In this document: positions 8,614 to 20,150 of the stretch, piece by piece
Layout of the letters: each line of letters starts with the position of its first letter
Position numbering within the stretch: the first letter of the stretch is position 1
Translations under genes and position numbers: made by a program
Source: Anastatus disparis
Taxonomy: Eukaryota > Arthropoda > Insecta > Hymenoptera > Eupelmidae
Length of the DNA: 64,000 nucleotides
Direction: 5' to 3'
Assembly: GCA_017163975.1 (NCBI GenBank)
Contig: JAFFSR010000301.1
Location: forward strand, 1,240,001-1,304,000
The notes under the pieces: generated by a model
Database searches by the model: none
What the model was told of the DNA's origin: nothing
Seen by the model: the letters and a program-made list of their open reading frames with translations, nothing else

Positions 8614-10044
8614 ATGTATTATGATTATCATGAAGACGATAACAATAGTGTCAGATCGGAAAATACCCTACGATCACCTACTTCGCTTTCTGATGTTTCT
8701 AACAATTTCTACGACACTACAGACAGTCTTTATAAATTAAAAATAAATTTAAAATCCAGCAATATGGACAGTTTACTAAAGAAATTTAAATCCAATGAAG
8801 ACATAACGCAATGCGATCAAGACGAACAAAATGTAGTGCAAGAATTGCAACGTCAAAAGGAAAAGGCCGACGCATTAGAAAAGCAATTAATATTATTGAC
8901 AGAACAATTACAAATTTTAAATACTCAGATGACATAAAATAAAAATCCACCACCAATCCCAAGTATACCACCTGCAGTTAGAAACAACAACCCTAGATTA
9001 AATGTTCTCCCGGGATTAACGAGAGAACATCATTTATTAATACGTAAACTCTTAACAGAGATAAGGGAATATGATGGATCAACAGATGTTAACGCATTTA
9101 TTGATCAAATCATTCGCGCCTCCCGACAACTTAGCTCTGAGCAGGAAATATCAGCGCTTATACGGAAGGTAATTGCAGTTAAGCTAAAAGGAAAGGCACA
9201 AGAAGTAGTTGAAAGAAATCAAGTGACTACGGCAGTGCAACTCAAAGAATGTTTAAACACACACTTTGGAAATCTAGAACTTGAATACGATCAATTAGCT
9301 GAAATGCGTAATTTTATGAGACAGAAAATAAATGAAAAGGTGGTGGACTATATACAAAGATATAATAACATAAATCGTCGAATACAGATTTCAATAGACG
9401 GTTTAAACGACGATTTTAGAGATATGCACCGGAATTATGAAAATTAAAACGCGATTTCGAAATTTATAAGAGGATAGTATCCAGAAGGCTTACGTTTAGC
9501 CGTACAACAAAATCGACCACACACTTTACCGATAGCGTATCAACAAGCTTTATACGAAGAAAAACTCCGAAAAGAAGACGAAGAACTTCGAAATAGAAAT
9601 TATAATAAACATGAGGAGAGATCCAGAAGAGATAGATATGAAAAACATTCAAGAGATAAGAGTCATTCCAGATATGATTCAAGAAATCGTGAGAAACATT
9701 CAACACCGAATAAAAATTACACACGTGATAGAAGCTTTTCACGAGATCGACAAGAAAATTATCGATCAGATAAAAAAGAGGATAAACCTACATGCTTCCA
9801 CTGTAATAAATACGGTCATGACAAAGAGCATTTTTTTAAACATCAAAATGCACAAAGAGTAAATTTTCGCCTTAATGCCTCAAAAAGCAAAACTTATTTA
9901 GAGGATCCGGCACCATGGTTGAAGACCCCTCCCGATCGTCAGAATTATTGGGAAGACCAGGATTACCAGACGCAATCTTTCCAACAGATGGAAAGCACTG
10001 GCATCTCTGGATGCGACCCTCAGGAACAGGGGGAAAATTATTAA
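8614..10044 (+). pseudogene. gag of gypsy-like element, three in-frame stops
   Basis: A single frame runs from ATG 8614 to 10044 with internal stops at about 8935, 9445 and 9475. Content: acidic N-terminus, a coiled-coil-like Q/E-rich segment, a capsid-like region (LTREHHLLIRKLLTEIREYD onward), an R/S/D-rich basic region and a zinc knuckle CFHCNKYGHDKEHF at 9793. The last knuckle ligand, normally Cys, is Phe here. The 3' end overlaps the protease frame by about 130 bases in the -1 direction, as is common for gag-pol frameshifting in this group. Inactive as read. Confidence 0.8.
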
Positions 10045-11888
10045 AATTCTTAGTGGACACAGGAGCAGGCATAAAATTCATTAAAGACAAAGTGTTGGAT
10101 CTTAATACCTGCAATCCTATAAGACAAAAACCAGAAGAGAGACAAAGAATACAGATAGTTAACGGAAATCACACAATGCTTAGCAAATGTAAATTGAATG
10201 TTTTTAGAAAGAACTTTATATATCATGTCGCAAGCAATAAAATACCTCTCGATGCCGATGGGTTATTGGGCCGAGGATGGCTACAACATTATAAAGAATT
10301 AATTGATACAGAAAAACAAAATATAAAAATTTTTGATGCACAAGACAACCGTTTGCAATTCACATTCAATAAAAAACCTGTTCATGTAAATCAAGGAATC
10401 AATCTTATAAAAATAGATATAGATATACCAGATGAAGAGTACATAATAACCGATCCGAAAAATATAATAACACTAGCAATATATACAGTATAAAATGAAA
10501 GTACAACACTCAACATCGTTAATGAGTCAGCAAAGGAAATGAAAATAGATGCTGAAATAGAGATAGAAGAATTTCAAGAACAAAAACAAAATGTTTATGA
10601 AACAATTTTCCTACAGAAACAAGTATATTATAAACAAACGTTCATGACAGAAAAATATCATCGTGATAAACTTATTATAGATAATACATGCACATCGCAT
10701 TTGGCGAGAGAACAGGCATTAGCGATACAAACATTAGTCAAAGAATACAATGATATTTTTCAATTAGAAGGAGATAATGCACCATCGCTCAAGAATATGT
10801 ATCATCGTATAGATTTAACAATAAATCAACCAGTTGTTTCAAAATCATCTCGACACCCATTATCTTTACATAAGGAAATAGACAGACAAATAGAACAATT
10901 TGAAAATGAAGGTATTATAACAAAGTCAAATTCGCCTTTCGTATCACCTGTTTGGTGTGTTCCAAAGAAAATGGATGCATCAGGAATACAAAAATATAGA
11001 GTTGTAATAGATTTCAGGAAATTAAATGAATACACACTTCAAGACAATTACCCATTGCCGTCAATAAATGAAATCCTTGACCAATTGGAAGGTATGAGAT
11101 ACTTCTCTGCATTTGACTTGGCCTCAGGCTTTTATCAAGTACCGGTTTTTCCAGAACACAGAGAGCGTACTGCATTTTCTACTCATAAAGGGCATTGGGA
11201 ATTTAAACAAATGCCAATGGGCCTGAAAAACGCACCTGCTATATTTCAAAGAAAAATAAATTTAAAATTACAAGGACTAATAGGCACTATATGTTTCGTA
11301 TACCTAGATGACATTATAGTATACTCAAAAACCTTTGAAGAATATCTAAAGAACTTACAGATATTATTTGATCGTCTTAGAACTGCAGGCTTAAAGTTGC
11401 AGCCTGATAAATGTGAATATGTAAAACCAGAATTAGAATATTTAGGACATCTTATTACAGAAAAAAGAGTATATCCTAATCCAAACAAATTAGAATGTAT
11501 AAGAAATTATAAACAACATTCCAATCAAAAGGAAATCAGACAATTTCTAGGATTATGCGGATACTATAGGAAATTTATTAAAAAATACAGTAAAATCACA
11601 GCACCTTTTAATAAACTAATGAGTAAAAATGTCACGTTTAATTTCGACGATTAATGCAAAAATGCATATGAAATATTAAAGCAAAAATTAACATCATCAC
11701 TGATATTAAAATACCCTAATTTAGAAGAGATGTTCATACTGATAACAGATGCGAGTAATGAAGGACTTGGTGCAATTCTTAGTCAAGGTGATTACAAGAA
11801 AGGAAAATATTTAACTTGCGCCTATGCTTCAAGAACACTCAATCAAGCTGAAAAGAATTATTCGACTACCGAAAAGGAATTATTTTAA
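9915..11888 (+). pseudogene. pol of gypsy-like element (protease, RT, partial RNase H)
   Basis: The protease domain shows the active-site motif LVDTGAG at about 10050 and a later LLGRGWL. A stop follows at 10491. RT continues in the same frame from about 10539 with KYRVVIDFRKLNEYT, YFSAFDLASGFYQV, FKQMPMGLKNAPAIFQR and the catalytic YLDDIIVYS (about 11300). Another stop at 11652 precedes an RNase H start (ILITDASNEGLGAILSQG and STTEKELF), where similarity ends. The motif set is typical of Ty3/gypsy. The abrupt end suggests 3' deletion before the AT-rich repeat at 11885. Confidence 0.9.
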
Positions 11889-12490
11889 ATTTTTCATTTT
11901 TTTTGGATCTTACGTAAACTACTCTAAGAATTTGCTTAAAAATGTGTATAGAAATTATTTGATGCTGTTAAAATAATAAAAACATTTGAAAACTGATTTT
12001 TTTGGTTTACTATTAATTTTATTATTTTTCTATTTCACGGAAACCATGCGATAGATTTGCTCTAAAATCATTACACAAATTATTCGTTATTGCCTTAATA
12101 AAACAAGCTTTGGAAAACTCATTTTCTTAGCGCAGTTTTAACTCAAGAGAATTTTGAAAATTTTAAATAAAATTTTTTCATTTATTTTGGGTTTTACGTA
12201 AACTACTCTAAGAATTTGTTTAAAAATTTGTATAGAAATTATTTGCTACTGTTCAAATAATAAAAACATTTGAAAACTGATTTTCTTGGTATACTATTAA
12301 TTTTATAGCATTTTTAAAATTAAAAAAAATTTTTTTTTTTATTTTTTTTCTATTTTAGGAAAACCATTCGATAGATTTGCTTCAAAATTTGTATGCAAGT
12401 TATTTGCTACTGTCTGAAGAAAATAAGTTTTTAAAAATTAATTTTCTCAGTGCAGTTTTAATTTAAGAGAATTTTGAAAATTTTCATACA
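11885..12490. repeat. Tandem dimer of an about 300-bp AT-rich unit
   Basis: Two diverged direct copies (about 11885-12178 and 12179-12490). Both share TACGTAAACTACTCTAAGAATTTG, AATTATTTG, AAAACATTTGAAAACTGATTTT, CGATAGATTTGCT and GAGAATTTTGAAAATTTT in the same order. No coding content. The first copy abuts the truncated retrotransposon. Confidence 0.75.
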
Positions 12491-13039
12491 TATTTTTATT
12501 TTTCATTTATCTTCTTTCTTAGCGTGGTTACGATTAGAAATTTCGTTGTCATCGTTCTTTTAAAGTACAAATTTATGAATAAATATTAATGTTAGACAAT
12601 TTTTTTATATTAAAATCATATTCAAATAAATATTAAAAAAATTAATAAAACTCAAAGAGCTCTATGAGAAAGTATTCCGCCAAAGCTCTTGACAGCGTTT
12701 TTTTATACAGGTTAATATTTAACAATAAGAATCAGGTGACTGAAGAAAACTTAAATTAGTGTACAAAAAATTTGAAGAATTTATATTTTCATTTTGTCAA
12801 AACTAAAAGTCTCAAAAATGAAAATTACCAAATGTACAAAAATAAAGTTTAAAATGCAATTTAAATTATTTATAATACGAGAGCTATATTTTCCTTTTCT
12901 TAAATATTACAAAAAGTATGAAAAGAAACTATTATTTTCGAAACTATATTCCATCGATATTTTTTTAAAGAGTAAAAATTAAGTAATAAATCAAATATTA
13001 TTTCTTAAACTATTAAAGGAAATATACAAATTGTATTTT
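12491..13039. other. AT-rich spacer without recognised genes
   Basis: Strongly AT-rich with no convincing ORF. The short ORF at 12794-12982 is Lys-rich low complexity and is not supported. Confidence 0.5.
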
Positions 13040-14250
13040 GCGCTTGAACAAATACTTTTTCAACCATCTGCTAATCATCTTCAGGGGGGTTGATTTGGTG
13101 TTTGCCTAGAACATTTACCTGATAGCCAATATCTGGCCTTCTTGTATTGGCATTGGCTGGCTCGCCAATTTCTTTCATTTTAAATTCTTTCTTTAAATTT
13201 GTCTTCATTCTTTTAAGCATCTGTACATTGTTGCAAACTAGCAGAATATCATCTACATACACGATCAAGATAAGAAATCAATCTTTTTCTTACTGAGTAA
13301 ATAGACAAGGCTTATTGTTGAATGATTTAAGTCCATATTTCTTTACTGCCTCTTCAAATCTTTCATTCCAACATTTAAGACTGACTAAAAAGCCTTATGA
13401 AGTCTTTTCTAATTTACAAATCTTGTTTTGTTTGATCCTTTGAGAAACAGTCATCCCTTCAGATATTTCCATGTATACCTCATTGTTCAAATATCCATTT
13501 GGAAAAGCTAACTTCACGTCCATCTGACACTGTTATAAATCTAGTTTGTTTGCCATTGCTAGTATAGATCTGATTAAAGATAATCGCGAAACTGGTACAT
13601 ATGTTTCTTGCAGATCATATTCATCTATGTCTTTGAAACCACAAATTACTAATCTGGCTTTATATATTACTTTACTGTCTTTTATATTTCCTTTTAAATA
13701 TCCATTATAAATTTATAATGTTTGATCTTTTTCCTTCATACATTACAATTGATCTGTCAACTAATTTTCATACATTATTCTTATATATAGATTCTAATTC
13801 TTCATTAATAGCTACAATTCAATTCTGTTTATCTTTTGATTTCATGGCTTTTAAGCATGTACTCGAATCACCATTTATTTCAGTTAATAAAGCATGAGTT
13901 TATTCGTGTGTCTTATCTTCTATACTTGTTTGTGTTTCCATTGGTGATTCAATCTTTCGTTATACTTTCTCTCCCTCTGATTCTTGTACTTTATATTCAG
14001 TATTTTCCTTAATTTATGTCCTACTTGTCTTTTTATTTCCTCTCCCCTCGATCTTTGTTCCTTTTTATTAACATTATTATTTTCTTTTCTTAGTCGTTCA
14101 ATTAATCTTTTTACTTGTTCTCCCTCCGGTCTTTGTATTTCAATATCATTTTCCCTTTCTTCTTTTTCGAAATTCACGAACCATGTATCTTTATTTTTCT
14201 GTTTATCTATTTGTTTCTAGTCTTGTATATCAGTAGTTGCATATCTGTTC
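13040..14250 (-). pseudogene. Degenerate Ty1/copia-like pol (integrase-RT linker, RT, RNase H start)
   Basis: Read on the minus strand, the frames show copia RT landmarks in order: YKARLVICGF and PVSRLSLIRSILAMANK (about 13550-13680), MDVKLAFPNGYLNNEVYM, LKCWNERFEEAVKKYGL, then YVDDILLVCNN (13230-13262) and KEFKMKEIGEP. From there the sequence jumps to RRPDIGYQVNVLGKHQ, the beginning of the RNase H part, so an internal deletion lies between them. Upstream (about 13920-14177) is the basic, Glu/Arg-rich linker usual after integrase. Many stops and frameshifts. No LTRs recognised. Confidence 0.8.
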
Positions 14251-15540
14251 TTGTAAAATAATTTTTCATTGAATCGTACATCTCTGCTTTCGTATAGTTT
14301 TCATAAAACCCATTGTGTCTGAATGTGTTATTTGCAAAGTTCTATGCCTAACCGTCTTTCAGCATATCAGCAAATACAGCCTGTCTTAAAGTTTTGATAT
14401 CAGAAATTTTTAATTGTAATTTTCTTTAATAATCAACCGATGCATGTTCCATTCGAATATGCTACAACATAGCGTAGTTGTTTGTATTTATTTCCTCTGT
14501 CGTTCTTGTATTTTGAAGTTTACATTGAGATTCTTCACTGACTTGAATCTCATGTGATTTATAAATATTTCTGTTTGCAATCTAAATATTTTTCTTCTCT
14601 GACTGTCTGATTTTCTTCTTTTTCATTAAATTGATTATTTTCTTAAATATTCTGTTCTTCGTTTATTCTTCTTGTCGTTACATATGCTAGAACCTGTCTT
14701 TATTTCAAATTATTTTCTGTCGCATCTGATTCGAATTCAATCAACCAATATGGCTAATTATTTATTGCTGTCAAAAATGATTTATTCGAAATGGGATCAT
14801 ATATATCTATTATTTTATTGTCCAAGTAAATAAACTTCGCACAAAAATTAAGGGAACACCTAAATTTTGCGTTAAAAAGCACCGATTTTGAACCAACTTA
14901 AATCTGGCTAGAATTGACCTAGATAGACCGGTAAAAAAGCAAATTAAAGGTCTTTCTTTCAGTTTTTAGATACCATACATTATCATTTTTTTAACCAGAA
15001 ATTTGATGCTTCTATTGAGCAATACACAAAACTACGCCAAAACTTGATAGTCTAATTTAGAGTTTTTTCGACTGAGATATCGCTGTTTAAAGAGAAAAAT
15101 GAAATTAATTTTCAAAAGGCTGTAACTTAGTAAAAAATTATCTTATATACATTTGCAAAAAAGCAAATTAAAGGTTTCATGTTTAATGAAAAATTATTGC
15201 AATAATTTTAATTTGTTGATTTCACTATAAATTTTATAAATTTTAAATCGCTAAAAATATTGATAATGAACCAGGTTAGGAACAGCATCCCATAAAATAA
15301 TAAGACATTTTTTGTAGTTTTTTAATCTTTATTTTTTGTTCTTTGATCAATTTTTAATTTTGATTGAAACTGCTGACTTAATTAGGAAATACTAACCCTT
15401 TTGAATTGATGATTGTCGTGAAATTACTTCAATTCTTTTACTGTCTTTTATCTCGTTAATGTTGAGTAGAAATGTTAAGAAGAGATTTTAAATTTTAATC
15501 AATTGATTTTGTATATGAAATCAGTGTTTTTTTTACAAAT
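14251..15540. other. AT-rich sequence; possible Tc1-like 5' terminus
   Basis: No gene seen. The words AAAATTAAGGGAACACCT at about 14847 resemble Tc1/mariner terminal repeats and precede the Tc1-like transposase by about 700 bp. I could not find the matching inverted copy downstream. The part from 14251 to 14800 may be further decayed copia sequence on the minus strand. Confidence 0.4.
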
Positions 15541-15559
15541 TCTTTTAATTACGCAAGAC

Positions 15560-16567
15560 ATGCCACGACGTCATTTGACTGAAGTTGAGGTAGCAATAGT
15601 AATTACGCTATTACAGGAAGGTCTCAAAGACATGTCACTTATTGAATGGGCGTTTCCGTATCCGTTATTAACTGCATTTTTTCGATATTGTGAAATCCAC
15701 GACTTTCGTAGAAGAGCAGGTCAAGGACGACAGCGAGTTACCAGTCCTCAAACAGATCGAAATATTGTAAGAAGTGCTACTCATTGCATAGTTACAGCAA
15801 GAGAAATACGTTATCAGTTGCAACAGAAGAACTAGCGTCGGGTATCGGTGCAGACAATAAGAAATCGACTTGATGCAGCGAATGTGCGAGCACGAAGACC
15901 TGCTGAAGTGCCACATTTAAATATTGATCATCGCCGAGCTCATCTTCATTATGCTTGATGGTATTTACGTTGGCGTTTCAAGCAGTGGATGAGGGTTTGG
16001 TTCTCTGACGAATCTTGATTTTGTTTGCGCAATAATGATGAACGAGAATTTGAGTGGTAACGAGGAAGAGAATGCTACCCTAATACTGTTAGGTCAACAA
16101 TACCTTACGCAGAAGGGCTCAGTAATAGTTTGGGCTGCTATTTCTTACAATTACAGATCACTGCTCGTCCTTGTACCACCTCTAGGAATGACGGTGCGAC
16201 GATATGTAGATGAAGTGTTGAACCTCCATGTCTTGTCATGGCAATGTTACGGAAGGAATTTCGTCTTCATGCAAGATAATGCGAGACCTCACACAGCTAA
16301 CGTCGCCCATAAATTTTTTTAGAAAGTGACATCACTTTATTGAATCACCCACCCCATAGTCCCGATCTTAATCCGATCAAACATGTTTAAGACCTGGTTG
16401 ATCGAAGATTGAGACAGCACCCGGTAACACCTGCAAACCTTCACGAGCTCTATGAAGTTTTGCAAGAGATTTGGAATGACATCCCAAAGCAAGATATTCA
16501 ACGCTGTATCAATATGCGCCAACGTTTGTCAGAGGTAATTCGTAGCGCCAACGTTTGTCAGAGGTAA
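15560..16567 (+). pseudogene. Tc1/mariner-like transposase, multiply broken
   Basis: Starts MPRRHLTEVE at 15560. A bipartite DNA-binding part with GRQRVTSPQTDRNIV is followed after a stop (15833) by VSVQTIRNRLDAANVRARRP. The catalytic core has WFSDES (first Asp), then FMQDNARPHTA (second Asp, about 16270) and SPDLNPIKHV. The third catalytic residue, normally Glu in NPIEH, is Lys here, so the enzyme would be dead even without its stops and frameshifts. A direct duplication of about 29 bp (GCGCCAACGTTTGTCAGAGG...) lies at the 3' end (about 16517-16570). Length matches the usual 340-residue family size. Confidence 0.85.
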
Positions 16568-16929
16568 TTCGTAATTGTGTTAGTAATACTCATTATTAAT
16601 TTAATTTCTCAACATTTTTTAAAATTAACAATTCACTAAAAAATGAAAAATAAATTTAAAAAATAGGAACGATAGCCACCACGTCCGTGTCGTTGTCCCT
16701 GGGTTTGTCAGAGTGCGGCCACTGTATTATAAGTAGATTCACAGTAAAGTTTCGTAAAAATGTAATCGTATAAAAAAATTGGTGTAAAAAGGCTTAGGCT
16801 ACTAAAGAGTTTCATCTCACAAGGGCTTTTAAGCTCAATATTTCAGCCATGTATTAATAAAATTGAAAAATTCAGAATGGATTCTGAAGGACATAATGTC
16901 TGTATTAAGATGTGCATTAGAACCACTTA

Positions 16930-16935
16930 AATATA

Positions 16936-16980
<45 letters not shown>

Positions 16981-17312
16981 TAGCTTAAATTATTGTACGT
17001 TGAGAATAAAACTTCTAGAAAGCTCTTTTATAATGAATAAATTGCGCAGTTATTTTACCAAGGTCACTCATGACTAAGTTATTCATCAATCGTTTACATT
17101 AATCACCCGATGTAATTGTTTACTCATATATAAATTTTTTTTTTTTCATTCAAACCTTATGATACCAAGAATTGTAAATTTATTCTAGAAAGATCTATTG
17201 CAGTCTACAAAGTATTAACTTAAATTATTGTACGTTGAGAATAAAACTTCTAGAAAGCTCTTTTATGATGAATACATTGCGCAGTTATTTTACCAAGGTC
17301 ACTCATGACTAA
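16930..17312. repeat. AT microsatellite plus two copies of a dispersed repeat
   Basis: An AT run (about 16937-16976) is followed by a repeat unit present at 16980-17110 and again at 17200-17312, sharing AGCTTAAATTATTGTACGTTGAG and GCGCAGTTATTTTACCAAGG. Related sequence occurs at 6514-6680. The first copy preserves the uninterrupted form (GACTAAGTTATT at about 17090) of the site where the foldback at 17313 inserted in the second copy. Confidence 0.75.
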
Positions 17313-18017
17313 CCAGGGGAGGCTATGAGCTTCGGGTCACAGATCTTGACGAAACTTCGGGATATATTTTTAGGTACCAAAATATGAGTAAAGCCAAAGC
17401 GGTACGGTCTAACGCTTCGAAAAACTGAAATTATAGACGATTCCAGTCTTATTTAAAGAAAAATGTAAAAAAAAAGCTCCTAATTGAAGTGTGAATAATC
17501 CAGTCTAGAAATGTCTTTCATAAATCAACAGGGACTAAAATAAAAGTACAGAAAGCAAGCTTTAATTTGCCGTTTTCAGAATTGAAAAATAATAATTAGA
17601 ACCAGAGATATGTTCGTTCAAAGTTAAGAAGCAAGAAAGTACCAAAAATCACAAAATCACTGTCCTTTAAAATTTAGATGATTTTTGGTACTTTCTTGCT
17701 TCTTAACTTTGAACGAACATATCTCTGGTTCTAATTATTATTTTTCAATTCTGAAAACGGCAAATTAAAGCTTGCTTTCTGTACTTTTATTTTAGTCCCT
17801 GTTGATTTATGAAAGACATTTCTAGACTGGATTATTCACACTTCAATTAGGAGCTTTTTTTTTACATTTTTCTTTAAATAAGACTGGAATCGTCAATAAT
17901 TTCAGTTTTTCGAAGCGTTAGACCGTACCGCTTTGGCTTTACTCATATTTTGGTACCTAAAAACATATCTCAAAGTTTCATGAAGATCTGTGACCCGAAG
18001 CTCATAGCCTCTCCTAG
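17313..18017. mobile_element. Foldback element FB-A with TAA target duplication
   Basis: A near-complete palindrome of 705 bp with its centre around 17665. It begins CCAGGGGAGGCTATGAGC and ends GCTCATAGCCTCTCCTAG. Flanked by TAA at 17310-17312 and 18018-18020. The undisturbed paralogous site at about 17090 has a single TAA, which confirms the 3-bp duplication. No coding capacity. Ends and target size are like PIF/Harbinger-type elements, but assignment is inference. Confidence 0.85.
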
Positions 18018-18199
18018 TAAGTTATTTATCAATTGTCAATGCAACCTGATCCTTTATTTCCGATCAGGGATTCCCCGATGCGCATATGAAATTGCGCAGT
18101 TATTTTACCAAGGTCTTTCTCTATCTCTCTCTCAACTTTAACTCTAGGATCGGGGATCGGGGAGTCGGCTGCTGCTCGCGCATCGGCACAGGTGGGTGA

Positions 18200-18300
18200 T
18201 GACGTCATAATTCGCACCTATGGGTGGTGACGTCAGCTGTGGGTGGTGGGTGGCTGGTGGTGGGTGGGCTGCGGGTTGTGACGTCATAAGTGCTGAGTCA
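18200..18300. promoter_or_regulatory. Cluster of three CRE octamers and an AP-1-like site
   Basis: TGACGTCA occurs at 18200-18207, 18228-18235 and 18279-18286, and TGAGTCA at 18294-18300, inside a G/C-rich patch (about 18135-18360) surrounded by AT-rich DNA. These are consensus sites for CREB/ATF and AP-1-type bZIP factors. No gene start is visible nearby, so function is uncertain. Confidence 0.5.
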
Positions 18301-18409
18301 CGATTTGCACCTGTCCGCTAGTCGCACAGGTGAGTCGAGGGAGTGGTGGTGGGGGGGTCCAGAATCCCCATAGCATACCTACTTATACATGTCCAAGCCA
18401 TGGATAAAA

Positions 18410-18779
18410 TACTACATTATTGACCAAGGATGCATATTAATCATTCTCGGCGAGTGCGAACTTTTGGGGCCGAGCGTAGCGAGGCCTCGAAAGTTGCACG
18501 AGCTAGGATGATCAATATGCATCCATGGTCTAATATACTATTTTTTTGTCCCGAGGCCGAGACATTTAAAGTTTTTCCGTAGGACGCCAAATGACCATTT
18601 TGCGTCCTACGGAAAAACTTTACATGTCTCGGCCTCGGGACAAAAAAATAGTATATTAGACCATGGATGCATATTGATCATCCTAGCTCGTGCAACTTTC
18701 GAGGCCTCGCTACGCTCGGCCCCAAAAGTTCGCACTCGCCGAGAATGAACAATATGCATCCTTGGTCAATAATGTACTA
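18410..18779. repeat. Foldback element, about 370 bp
   Basis: Left arm ACATTATTGACCAAGGATGC and right arm GCATCCTTGGTCAATAATGT are inverted copies. The arms extend inward through CGAGGCCTCG and CCGAGGCCGAGACAT blocks to a centre near 18594 (CCGTAGGACG/CGTCCTACGG). Non-coding. It sits just downstream of a helicase remnant. Confidence 0.85.
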
Positions 18780-18785
18780 TTTACA

Positions 18786-19210
18786 CTTATATAATAATAT
18801 ATTAATGTTTTGTATAAAAAGGTTTTTCCAAAATCTCCCGGTCCATCTATGAAAAATATTTTTTATTTATTATTTATTATTTGTTCAAAAATAGTTATTT
18901 GATCATCATTTAATTGTTTATACATTTTATTAAATTTTTCTCTACTAAAATCTATAGTTTTATTATTAATTTCTTCATTTTCTTCAACATACGTTTTACT
19001 TCGTCCTGGTAAACCAAAATTTTCACATGACGTATCTTCTAGATTTATTATTTCATTAAAATGTGATATAGCTTTATTTTCTTATTATCTTATTTAATTA
19101 TTTTCATAATTAATAATATCCAAATGTCCGTTATCATAATCTCCAGTAAATAATAAAGATAATTTTAATTCATTTTCATTATCTCCATATGAATTAATGT
19201 TGTTTGAATT
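18786..19210 (-). pseudogene. PIF1-like helicase fragment (Helitron-type)
   Basis: Reading leftward from about 19210, weakly open frames give NLEDTSCENFGLPGR, then MYKQLNDDQITIFEQI and, after a stop, FFIDGPGDFGKTFLYKTL. The last is a P-loop (usual form DGPGGTGKTFLYK, with Gly-Thr replaced by Asp-Phe) preceded by the LNxDQ motif of PIF1/RecD-family helicases. This arrangement is typical of helicases carried by Helitrons and of their many genomic remnants. Several stops. Coding similarity ends where the foldback at 18410-18779 begins. Confidence 0.7.
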
Positions 19211-19614
19211 TTCATATATTTATAGATTTATTGTTAATTTGAATATTAACTTTTAAAATAATGAAATTTGAATGTTAATTTTTAAAATAATATAAAAATA
19301 ATTTATTATAAACATATAACAAAGGTTTAAAGTGTTAAGTTATGTGGAAACTCGTTTAATTTATAAGGTATAAACAATCATAATTAAGATTAAAGTTATT
19401 AATTTTTTTTTCAGATATATCATGTGATTTATAGATATGATTAATTTTTTTTCATGTAAATGTTTTAACAATAAGTTTTAATTTATTGATTAGTAATATA
19501 AAGATACATAACAAATTTTTTTTTAATCTATTAATAATTTTATATAATATTAATGTATAAATATTGAAGTATTGTACAATAGAATTTTAGTATTAAAAAT
19601 ATAATTTCGTTTTT

Positions 19615-19835
19615 CATTAGAGTGGAGGGCAGTGGGGGTGATGGGGGGGCATACGAGGGTTATGAGGGGAGTGGGAGTACGGGAGTGGGGGATATAGAGG
19701 TGGGGGGAGGCTATAAAATAATGTAGAATTTCAAACAATTTTACGTTATTTTCTGGGGGTCCTTAAAAAAACATTGTAGGGGGGCTGTGGGGGAACCTGG
19801 GGGGGGGAGTGGGCGGAGGCTGCTGAGGCTGAATT
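19615..19835 (+). repeat. G-rich low-complexity stretch
   Basis: Repeated runs of three to eight G on the plus strand (GGGGGTGATGGGGGGGC, GGTGGGGGGAGG, CCTGGGGGGGGGAGTGGG). It has G-quadruplex potential on the plus strand. No gene. Confidence 0.6.
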
Positions 19836-20150
19836 TTTCAATATAACTATATAATATAGGAAGAACTTTCAGATGAATTTTACTTTAATTTCAGTTAAAT
19901 TCAGCATAAAGTTAGCTAATTTTCAGCTAAATTTAACTTTATTTTAACTAAATTTCAGCTGAATTTAACTTTATTTTAGTTGAAATTAAGGTAATTTTAC
20001 TTTAGTTCAGCATAAATTTAGCCAAGATTGAGGTAAAAGTTAGCTAACTTTATGATAATTCAAGATAAAGATAAATTTCACTTAAGTTAAAGATTAATTT
20101 AGCTAAAATTTAAATAAAATTAAGGTGGTTAACTTTCAGCTTAAATTCCT
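19836..20150. repeat. Degenerate short repeat (TTTARCTRAAATT-like)
   Basis: Many imperfect direct and inverted variants of AGCTAAATTTAACTTTATTTTA and TTCAGCTGAATTTAAC follow each other with no fixed period. Non-coding. Confidence 0.5.

Larger units (their letters stand above)
7438..11888 (+). mobile_element. Truncated Ty3/gypsy-like LTR retrotransposon
   Basis: Order seen: putative 5' LTR, primer-binding-site-like sequence at 8041, gag with zinc knuckle, protease, reverse transcriptase, and the start of RNase H. Coding similarity stops at about 11888. Integrase, the rest of RNase H and the 3' LTR are missing. Stops in gag and between protease and RT show that it is dead. Confidence 0.85.
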
